The notes under the pieces were generated by a model. The model saw nothing but the letters and a program-made list of their open reading frames with translations. It was not told the origin of the DNA and ran no database searches. The position numbers and the translations under genes are program-made. A stretch of 64,000 bases of DNA from Artocarpus heterophyllus (taxonomy: Eukaryota > Streptophyta > Magnoliopsida > Rosales > Moraceae), in contig JAJQZP010000418.1 of the NCBI GenBank assembly GCA_025403435.1, forward strand, positions 248,001 through 312,000, in the 5' to 3' direction. Within the stretch, counting starts at the first letter, position 1. The number at the start of each line of letters is the position of its first letter. Of this stretch, positions 23,364-33,036 are shown in pieces.

Positions 23364-25818
23364 TATAACGCTCCTATATGGAGGTTAACAGTTTTTAATG
23401 AATTAAAATAAAAATAAAAAATAAAAGTAAAACCTCAAAAATAAAGTTGCCTGAGGCTTAAATGAAAACTCTCAAATCAAAAATAAAAATATAAATGACA
23501 ATTTAACCATAGTTTAATGTAGCACCTTAAATTTAATAATATAAACTGTCGTCATCATTATTCAACCCCCAATGTATTTTAATACAGTCATAGAAAGTAA
23601 CAATTGATGCTTACATTATCATGAAAAACATTCTTAACAATTGAAGCAGTCCTAATGTAATATAACTACATAACTTCTTCAACTATTTTTTTCATAGCAA
23701 CCTCACACTTAGTGAGTCCTGAAAAGATAAAAATATAAGGGAATGAGTGACAATATGCATAGTAGGAAAAACCATTACTCACCTTTAGGTTTTTATCATT
23801 ACCACATTAAAACCTGCATGGTCAGTTAATACTCATCATTATCCAGATTATAGGATTTATTATAATCATATTCTGTGGATACCATAGTTAATCATTACCG
23901 AGTTTCATACATATATATATATACAAATATTACACTTCAACATATTCCTAGGTATCCACGTTCAATAGAGTATCACTCAACTCATATAAACCCAAATGGG
24001 CGCACTTGATTACCCTCCAAACGTTCCAAGGGTGTTCCGGTGAAGGGATATCAAGCCCCGAGTCCTCACCAAGTCGATTCTTGTATAGTGTGTTTTGGGA
24101 CTTTCGACCTAAGGGAGCGTCATCACCTCCTCCTATTTTACCTTGTAGGGTATTTGTGCCCAATGGCATAACCGTTGCCCTCTTCAAGTCTCACCATTCC
24201 TTTATATTAAATCGTTATTTATAGAGTCAGTTTTTCTAGCCATGCTTTTCAATTTACAACATGTGTCAAATCATTATGTTCCTCGTTGTACAATACAAGG
24301 CGAGTTCTACATCATCATAATATAGATATAATCATATACATTCAAAATACCATATACATATCTTGCAACATAAAATAACCAAATTTTTAATTTACCAAAA
24401 CCTCACAAAAGATGAGTAATAGAATCCCTACCTTCCAAGCTTATCAACAATCTTTTAATCCTGAAATAAATTAACATTAGCTCCACATTCCCTTTATCTT
24501 AAGGCGTGCATAAGGACAATTAAAACTAAAGCACAACATACAACCACATTCATAAATAAATCATATGTAAATCCATCTTACTAGTGTGCCATTAAAGCTT
24601 TTATGCAAATCTCTTTTGAATACCACAGTAAACAATTTTTATCTTAACACAATATAAAATGTATACAAGTAATCTATATGTTTTAGTCTCTAATAAGATT
24701 AATCAATCACTTAGGATAATATTGGAAAGGTTGTAAGACATTAAGGAATTAGGTGGTGAGTAAAGATGGGTTATTGGTTCAGGTTAGCAGCTGGTATACC
24801 ATGACAAACTGGCAGTATACTTTTGCAAAAAGGATAGATTCACTATTTACAATCATCACATGGGTTAACAGGTGGTTTACTTAACGTAAATAGGTGGTAT
24901 ATTGCCACTGGAAGGTTTACTAGTTTTCAATCAAAAAATTAAAAAATTCATAGAAAATAAAATACAACTCCGATTTAGGCTTATGATAGCTCGTTAGAAA
25001 GCTTAGGATGTCTACTTTTTAAATATTCAAACCAATTTACAAAATTAATTTCATTTAATCATAAAATTTTAAGAAAGAGCCACTGTCCATAGAGGTATTA
25101 CAAGGTTTAACAATATAAATTTTCTGTCTATGGCATATACATTTAGACTTTATACATATGCTCCAAAATAGCAACAAAACATATATTCAGGTTTAAGAAC
25201 GCAAATTTAAATAATCCTTGAGTATAAAAAAATTTATAAATGAAAGACTAAATTTGTTCATAAGATTCTACATCAGATTATGGCTAATTGGAAGCTTGAA
25301 ATGGCTTCAAAACAGGTTCCTTGACTTCGGTATGGCTGAAATTCTTGCTCACATAGAGGTGATGGTGGCTGATTTTTATGGCTGCCTTGAAGAAGTTCTC
25401 TAAGTATTTTGCTTCAGCAAAGAAATGAGAAGAAGAGTGTGGGAACCATGGAAGAAAAAGGAAGAAAAGATGAAGTCTTTGAAGAGAAGTGATAGAAGCA
25501 ATTATGAAGGAGACATGTTGGAGCATGTCACAGAGGAAATAAAGAAAAAGAGAGTCAAGAGTAGTTGGAAAAGATATCCTCATATCTCCTCTGGAGACTT
25601 TAGCCCACATAATGCCAAAATGACATTTTCAAAATTTATTAGAAGTTCCAAAGCTTTTTAGTAAACATACTAAATAAGTATAAGAGAATTTTAGAAAATT
25701 TAAAAATAAATAAAAATAAATATTGTGAAATGGATTTTAAATGAAACAAATTTTGATTGACACACTAAAAATTAATTTAATTACCTTAATACCCGTTACG
25801 AAAATAACAGGTGTCATA
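23364..25818 (-). repeat. 3' LTR of the LOG-carrying element
   Basis: 2455 bp, matching 40701-43164 throughout. In the stretches I compared by eye, roughly one base in 12 to 20 differs, so the insertion is old compared with the nested gypsy. The outer end has decayed from TGTAACG to TATAACG, and the inner end from ...gtcaca to ...gtcata. The open frame 23948-24187 (-) lies within it. A counterpart exists in the other LTR and in the solo LTR at 48183-50719, but it is frameshifted in 40701-43164, so I read it as LTR sequence and not as a gene. Confidence 0.88.
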
Positions 25819-26779
25819 GCTCTACCCTCCTTAAAGAAATTTCATCCTCAAAATTTCAAATCTAGCAATACTAGTAAAAATCTCGATTCCATTATGATTC
25901 CAATTTCTAGTCTAAACCGTCAATGTTGTTTGTTCTCCAAATTTAAGTTATCATATCTCCACTTATTTACTTACATTATAAATCTCACTCTAAATACTAA
26001 ATCCCTCAATGAGGGTAGTTCTAACAGGTTCCAACTTACAATACCGTATAATGGTCTAGGAATCTGATCAAGCATACATATTGACCATACCATGATTTCA
26101 GTCCTTCATTGTCCATGGACTGTGATTTATAATTACATTTGAGGAGATTACCAGAGAAATTTATGCACTTCATCTTTAGGTTCCTTTTCCTTTCTGAGTA
26201 AGGAAAAGTCAAAGATAGTTGATTTTATATTTCAACTAATAAACTAAAACATAATCATGAAACATTTATCACAAACACTTCTATTCAAAACCATACATTA
26301 AACTTATTCATAGAGATATTAGACAGAATCTCAGAATTGCAAACAAACCTAACAGATTCTTCATTAAACAACTATCCTCATGACACAAACATTCAACCCA
26401 AATAATATACTTATATTTCCTACAAAATATCCCCATAACTGACTTTGATACTTCCACATAACATTAACAGAATGCTACACATTACAAATATGATACGAAT
26501 ATCTTTTGAGAGTACAAGGTACTCTGTATATTTAGCTATCCATATCGTGAACGCTTGGAGAATACAAAAACATTGATAAACAAAAGATCGGATCTTAAAT
26601 AGGATGCGTTTCGAGAGCATCAAGTACTCCGTATCCAGCCATCCCGGTATTAGGCTCAATGAATCTAAAAGATTGAACAACAGCGTACCACAAGAAATGC
26701 AGAATGCAAGGTAAATGGTTATTCATGACACATGAAATACGGACACACATGCCTACATGCCATAGATAAAACCAAAAGA
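25819..26779 (-). other. Internal region of the LOG-carrying element, 3' part
   Basis: Starts with the polypurine tract complement (25819-25836) and the 'tttcatcctcaaaatttc' phrase (25840-25857), which on the minus strand corresponds to the 'tttcgaggacgaaac' found just before the gypsy PPT at 37671-37685. The rest is AT-rich. 26490-26650 contains two imperfect copies of a 'gagagtacaaggtactc' / 'gagagcatcaagtactc' unit, about 110 bp apart. No pol coding is recognised. Confidence 0.5.
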
Positions 26780-27429
26780 TTACATATGGAGATTCAAATC
26801 AATTGGCCGCTCCCGGCTTTCCCTTTCCTGTTCAAGTTTGGATGTTGCAGTGTCAGATTCTGGATGTATGATTTGCATCTTATCTATCAATTCCTTTACT
26901 GTTGAAGGGGTAACAAAGATTTGTCTCTTCGATTCTGCAATGATGTTTTCTTCTACAGCGTAATCTAGAAATTTTGAAAGACCATCATAAAAACAATTTA
27001 CATTCAGTAGTCCCAAGGGTTTGGAATGAAAGCCCAATAATTACTCATAAGCAACCACGAATATTTTCTCAAGAGTACCTAGACCACCAGGTAATGCTAT
27101 AAGAGCATCAGAATTATTAATTATGGCTTCAAGATTTCTAAGGATGCTCCTGACTCCTTTTTCCTTACCTATGGTTTCATTATAAAGGTTTTCTTCAGCT
27201 AGAATATAAGGCCAAATCCCTACAGTTGTGGCATCACTAGACCTAGCTGATAGCGTCATATTTTCCATCATTTTTATACTACCACCCCCATAGATTATGT
27301 TAATCTTCCTGCATGCTAGGACTTACCCTAAGTGCTTTGCAGCTTCTACATAGGCTTTATCTTTTGAAGGCTAGAACCACAAAAGACACAGACGTTCTTT
27401 ATTTTCTTGGTGGACTGGGAGGCAGACAT
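26780..27429 (-). pseudogene. LOG-family (cytokinin-activating phosphoribohydrolase) pseudogene inside an LTR element
   Basis: Minus-strand reading from an ATG at 27429 gives MSASQSTKKIKNVCVFCGSS, then after a 1-nt deletion KDKAYVEAAKHLG, a stop (TAA), RKINIIYGGGSI, SDALIALPGGLGTLEK, a second stop (27038-27040), FHSKPLGLLNVNCFYDGLSK, and a C terminus ending at 26780. Order and spacing match LOG proteins over their full length (about 215 codons), which release active cytokinin bases from riboside 5'-monophosphates. The PGGxGTxxE motif has Lys in place of the catalytic Glu. No intron interrupts the span, whereas typical plant LOG genes have several; this suggests a reverse-transcribed copy, or capture from an intron-poor relative. 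It lies between the LTRs, in the element's own orientation. It cannot encode an active enzyme. Confidence 0.85.
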
Positions 27430-28069
27430 ATTTGGTTTAAATAAGTGATTGTTTTATGTCTACTCCACTTAGACTTCAGGTTCTACATGAGATTTTAAGG
27501 ATGAGGAATACATAAAAAAGACTAAAGAGACGGACGAGTAGGAAATGAAAAGGTAATCCAAATATTTAAACAAAATCTTGTGCGGGTAAGAAAGTAAGAT
27601 AAGGTGATTGATAGTTTACAGAAAATCTGATTCACTTTTTGAAAAAGATTAGACTCTAATTGTATACCTTTTGACAATTGAGAATGGTTTGACAGAAGAC
27701 CCTTTTGACACAACTACAGACCTTTTGACAAATATACATCGAGTCTAGAAATTCAATATAAACGATAAGTACTATAGAACTTTTGAAATTTGAGACACAA
27801 ATATTGAAATATCTGGATAAGTTTTTAAAATTCAACCATGTTACTGTACTGTATGTGACGTGTTTGATAAAATAATATATTTTATTATATATATTTAAGA
27901 AAATCATAAATTAAATAATATAATACACTTATTGTATCAATCTAATAATCACAATTATTTCAAACACAAAGGCAAATATTCTGAGTAAAAGAAAAAACAT
28001 AAACTGTTGAACATCAACTGAAACTGTTTCAAATAACTAAAGACTAAACAACCTTTATAGAGCGATGAC
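27430..28069 (-). other. Internal region of the LOG-carrying element, no coding recognised
   Basis: AT-rich. By position it lies upstream of the LOG-like start codon. The overlapping short open frames at 27522-27907 (-) show no domain I know. Confidence 0.4.
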
Positions 28070-28470
28070 TTATTCCGCATCCAGTTTTCTTATGGCTTGG
28101 CAAACAGGATTTAGAAATACCATATTCCTGAGGCGTTGTCTTGCTGCATAAAATTTAGGCCAGAGTTTAAAAATAGCTCCTTGAACATATCCACTAGGGT
28201 GACCATAAAGAGGAGGATGGATGCTATCCAAGTTCTCCTTTGAAAGTCCATCCCTACAAAACCTTATTTTATCCTCTCTATTCGTAGACATATAACCAAG
28301 TGAAGTACATTTACCGTTATAATTTTATCTTCCACATTTGTTACAAGTGACTGCGATAGCACAACCTCTTCTTTTTATTGCACTACGACTGGTACCTGTT
28401 CCTGGTAAACCGACATCTTGACTGAGGTCACTCGGACAGATCTTCCCCTCTATCAACATTCTTACATCAC
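28070..28470 (-). pseudogene. Unidentified coding-like segment, possible second captured fragment
   Basis: 28291-28070 (-) is open for 73 codons (includes SKENLDSIHPPLYGHPSGYV). The same frame can be followed upstream to about 28470 through one stop, with a zinc-knuckle-like CNKCGR...NYNGKC in which the His position is not conserved. Composition looks protein-coding and unlike its AT-rich surroundings. I do not recognise the family. A C-terminal part of a MULE/FAR1-type transposase or a captured host exon are both possible. Confidence 0.4.
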
Positions 28471-29942
28471 AAGGGATGCCAAAATGCATAAGAATCCACA
28501 GCTAAGTGATTCTAGCCTTGTATTTCTTTCTGAGAACTTTTGGGAGAGTGATGGGAAATACTTTCTCAGGTATTAGTACTTTGGGTCCATGATAAGATGA
28601 AATAAGAGTAAATAGAAAGGAAAAATTGAGATAGTAAGTTGTAGAATCCCAGAATTCCTTCTTCTTTTAGAGAGAAAGAAGAAGTTTTAGAGAGAAAAAA
28701 GAAGATTTACAATTTAGAGAGAAAATAGCAAATTAAGAGAGAGAGAGTGAGCTAAGAGAAATAAGCTCATATGCACAGTAGACGTATATGTAAACAATAA
28801 TTAAACCATTGTAGATGACATGTATAGAGGTCACGTGGGAGAGACAGTGTGAATCAAACTGATTTAGGATTTGGACTGGGCCCAAATGTTCTAAGTTTTA
28901 ATGGGTCAGGTTGTTTTGGGCCTTAACACATTTAGAACGAGTTAAATAACAAATATAAAATTGAAAACCAATTTGTATAGATCTTAAGCCCAATTCAAAG
29001 CCCACTAAAGATAAAATTAACTATGAACAACAAGTCTAATTTAACGACAATCAGGGATCTTCCTAAATAGTATTTAAAATCATTTCATAACAATATAATC
29101 TTCTGGCAACTCAAATAATTTGTTTTAATCAAAACCTTATTGAACAATGCATACACCCATATGTTATCCCTAATACTTAATATTTATCAATGGATTCATC
29201 ATCATTACTACCAAAGGTTTAGAATGTGACTAACCTTGAAATCAAAACGATTTACGTCTTCCAACATAGACCATATCTAAACATCTAGAAGTTGAACCTT
29301 TTATTGTAATTATCCAAAATTATTATAGGTGCCTTAAGTATTATGATTTACTTAAGGAAACTCCTATTAGTCATTTTTACATTGTATTTATTCATAAAGA
29401 TTCACTAATACACTTAAATACAATACACGTAACAAAATATTCCAACCATAAAATTCTTGCATTCTTGCCTTTACACAGTCTCAACAGACCAAAAGTCTAA
29501 CATTTATCCCACTCAAGATTCAATACCATGGATTCCTAACTTATCTCATATTCCTCAAGTAAATAGAACTTTCAAGAAAAAGTTATTGACACTTATGTGC
29601 TCCACCGAATCCACTCATAATCATTACTTAGGTCTGAATCAATTACAAAGAATTTGGCACATCTATGCCAAACTTTGAAATCAATAAATCAAGCCTTATA
29701 TTTCTTATTGTTTTTCACGAGATAAAAGGCTCTTAAATCCTCGTATCTACACGACTTTCTCATCATTCTATACGAATTAGATATGCTTATAGATCCTAAT
29801 ATTATACGAATCTCTCATAAACATTCTACTTATAAACCTATTCCATATAATTATCATTCTCTCATAACTAATAGTACTTTCATTCTAGAGCCTTTCTATG
29901 TTACATCCTCATGGACTGTATAAATCAACCTGAAGGTCCATA
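28471..29942 (-). other. Internal region of the LOG-carrying element, 5' part
   Basis: Includes a repeated 'ttttagagagaaa' purine phrase at 28667-28745 and AT-rich DNA up to the target duplication of the nested gypsy (TTGAT, 29943-29947). No gag is recognisable here, although this is where it would be expected. The region resumes at 40594-40681 beyond the nested element. Confidence 0.45.
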
Positions 29943-30202
29943 TTGATTGTAACACCCGCCTATTTTATGTAACGGACCACGTTAAGTTAGTAACGCTATT
30001 AAAGAATGTATTTAATAAATAACGTTATATGATATGATATGTGATGTGCATGTTACTAACTTTTTATGTCAAGATTTGTGACAGGTGACGACCGCATGGA
30101 ATCGTTGTGCTCTAGTGTTCATGAGAAATTATAAATATATGATTATTTAATTTATGATGCAATGATGTGTGAATGTTTTATGTTATGGCATTTAATGACA
30201 GA

Positions 30203-30280
30203 TCGGCAGGCCGAAGAAGGAAAATCGGCAGGCCGAAGAGGGAAAATCGGCAGGCCGAAGAGGGAAAATCGGCAGGCCAA
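30203..30280 (+). repeat. 22-bp tandem array of a CG-rich near-palindrome (5' LTR)
   Basis: Four units starting at 30203, 30225, 30247 and 30269, each exactly 22 bp apart. The core is TCGGCAGGCCGA, a CGGC/GCCG inverted repeat with a 2-base centre, and the linker is agagggaaaa or similar. The same array is in the 3' LTR from 37960. Possible protein-binding or DNA-methylation target. The function is not known. Confidence 0.85.
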
Positions 30281-32283
30281 CAAAGTTGACAAACAGTCAG
30301 CAGAAATCTCTCCAGAGTTATGACTGAGTTAATTACGTTAATTGGGTGAATTAATGTGATTAATTGGCATAATAATGGAATGTTTTTATCAGTTAAGGAA
30401 ATTAAAGGATTAGATTTGTATTATATTAAGAGGTTTCCTATTTTTAGAAGGTAAGTTAAGGTAAGATTGATGATGTTTGACCTTCCTTTTCTATTCTTCT
30501 CCTTTTCCCACGCCAATCACCTTCTTCATAGTCAGAATATTTCTGACTTAATGAAGAGTAATGACTCTTTATTATACACATTACGTTAAAAATTTTTATT
30601 ACGCTCTTTCCTCAAATAATTTGTCTCGATTCTGAGACGTTCCTTCATTATTTCTCTTCCTCCTCTCACGCCCCAAGTCACGCCCCCTACAGTCAGAATT
30701 TTTCTGACTTAATGAAGGGAATTGAATTCCCATCAATGGTTTTTATTGCGTTAAAATTTTAACGTTTCCTTTTTTATTATTTTCTCTCCTTCACACGTTT
30801 TGCTTCTCAAAAATTTCTGAGACATTCTTTCACTTCTCTTCCTCTTCCCTTCCTCACAAAATTTCTTTTTCTCTTCCACGAAAATTTTCTGATTAAAAAA
30901 AAAAAAGAGAGAGAAGTCTTGTTTCGTTGATCGAATTCAAGAATTTCGAGAAGAAACTTCAAGGTATGAATTCAGTTTTTTTTGGTAAATGTAAAAAGAT
31001 GTTCTCCTCTTCAAATTTCGTCTACAATGTCTTCTTTAGGTATTGTATTTTGTTATGTGTGATGTCTCCTCACGTTTTATGTCATTTTAATGTTTTATGA
31101 AAAATGAATATTTCTGTCTTCTACCCCTCACAGTAAAATGTTACTGTTTAATTTTGAAGGTATGAAAAATGTAATGATTATTCTTTAGGTAAAGAATGAT
31201 GTTTTCGTGAAAAGTTGTTAATTATGCTTATGTATGAGTATGTAAGATGAATGTATTTTATGATTATGAAATGTTTTAATAAATGTTATTTTTGGATTGT
31301 TTGATCATAAAATGTTATGTATGTTTAAAAGATTTTATGAGATGAGTGTATGGATATTTTATGATAAGTATTGATTTTTTATTGCACCTTAAAATGGATA
31401 TATGGCATGGACACTTAAGGAAGCAAGCACAACGAGACCGCGGTGTCGTCACCAAGTGCAATATTAAGGTTAAGTAAGCTATCGATCAAGTAAGTACATT
31501 CTCACCTGCAACATGACACGTTTTACAAGGATTTAATGATATGTTTACAAGGATTTTCATGATGATTTTTCTTAAAGGATTTCTTATAAAAAGTTTTTCA
31601 TGATTCAAAGTTACGCATGTATGATGATTATGGTATGTTTCAAAGTATGAACATTATGTATTTATGTATCACCTAATAAGTGTTGCACACCCAATGTTAT
31701 GAAATGATATGTTATGATGTCATGTATGGTTAGGGATTAGCTACCCTTCTCCTCTCATGACGGCGCGCCAATGATGATGTTTATGGTGCAACACTTGGGC
31801 CCTTAAGAATAATAATAAAAAAAAAATATATATATATATAAATTTTAAAATGGTCAATATTATGAAAGATATGTTTCCATGAAATTGTGCTTAAGGCACT
31901 TTTATGATGATGATGATGATGATGATGTTTATGAAATGTTTTAAATTGTGAGAATTTTATGTACTTACTAAGCATTAGCTTATTCATGTTTTATATGTCA
32001 TGTTGCAGATAAGGGTAAGAGAGTCTTGGAATAGGTGGAGGACATGGAACGGCGTGTGAGCAACATGAACGATGAATTGTAACCGGAAGCACGCCAAGAA
32101 GAAATGAATTTATGATTCAATAAAATTATATATTTTGAACATATTTTATGATTGGGTTTTTAAGAACACTTATATTATGGTTTTATAAGTTATTTTATCA
32201 TTTTTATGAATATGAACTTTCGCTATATTTTACGTAAAGTTAGAACGTTTTAAATTTTTTACCAAAGTAGATTTGGTCTCGGA

Positions 32284-32470
32284 CGGCCTGCCGAACTCCG
32301 TGTCCGGCCTGCCGAAGACCAGAAGATCGGCCGACCGATCCATTTTTCGGCCTGCCGAACCTGGATGAATTTTTGGTCCGAATTACAAAGCTTCTGCCGG
32401 CCTGCCGGTGGAAGACGCTCCGGCTTGCCGATGTTGTTCGGCTTGCCGAAGTCCCAAGTTCGGCCTGCCG
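32284..32470 (+). repeat. Dispersed inverse copies of the same CG-rich core (5' LTR end)
   Basis: The core CGGCCTGCCG or a one-base variant starts at about 32284, 32305, 32328, 32348, 32398, 32421, 32439 and 32461. Spacing is mostly 18-23 bp, with one 50-bp gap. It is the reverse complement of the core at 30203-30280, so the two ends of one LTR could pair. The 3' LTR has the same set from about 40042. Confidence 0.8.
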
Positions 32471-32833
32471 AACTGTGGGAATAAGAGGAATTCAAAGATA
32501 TGTTGATCAAAGTGATTTAATGTGAGATTTTAATAAATCTTGATTTTACTATTTGATTATCAATTATTATTAAATAAGTTCTTGAATAAATTAAGTATAA
32601 ACGAATAAATTATGTTATGAAATAACATTAAACTATGTTTTTCGAAACAATGTAAGTTTAAAAAAAAAAAAAAAATTTTATATGAATGGATCCTGGTAAT
32701 GTAAGTTTAAGTACTTTTAAAATCTATAGTACGATTGAGTTGATATTATCTATGTGTTTAATTATTTAAGCATGTATGAATATAAGTATGTAACGATATC
32801 TGTGACGTCCGAATTAAGGGGCGTTACAGGCTT

Positions 32834-32845
32834 TGGTATCAGAGC
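32834..32845 (+). other. tRNA-iMet primer-binding site of the gypsy element
   Basis: TGGTATCAGAGC, five bases after the LTR end, complementary to the 3' end of initiator methionine tRNA. It primes minus-strand DNA synthesis in plant LTR elements. Confidence 0.93.
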
Positions 32846-33036
32846 GAATCTTTCGATTACAATTCATATCGCCACACGTCAATCCAAGTCCTCCAAGTAA
32901 GTTTGTTAGATGTACTGATGCAAGTATGATAATAAGATTAAGGTTTGAATGTTTAATGATTAAAGACATAGTAATGAAAACCTGTCTCATAAATAGAAGA
33001 TGAATTTTAAGTCCTTATTATTTTAGGAAATTTACG

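Larger units (their letters stand above)
29948..32828 (+). repeat. 5' LTR of the nested gypsy element
   Basis: 2881 bp, begins TGTAACACCCG and ends GGGGCGTTACA. It carries a tandem array of a CGGCAGGCCG unit near its start (30203-30280) and multiple copies of the reverse complement, CGGCCTGCCG, near its end (32284-32470). It also has an (atg)n run at about 31903-31926 and a TA run near 31827. The small open frames 31781-31987 and 32259-32510 (-) arise from these repeats and are not genes. Confidence 0.95.

Noticed and set aside
26780..27429. A working LOG gene
   Set aside because: Two in-frame stops, a 1-nt deletion and loss of the catalytic Glu rule it out.
31781..31987. Small frame with a polyhistidine run
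   Set aside because: It is the antisense reading of the (atg)n run in the gypsy LTR and recurs identically in the other LTR (39539-39745).
32259..32510. Frame with repeated SSAGR units
   Set aside because: It is a reading of the CGGCCTGCCG repeats in the LTR and not a repeat protein.
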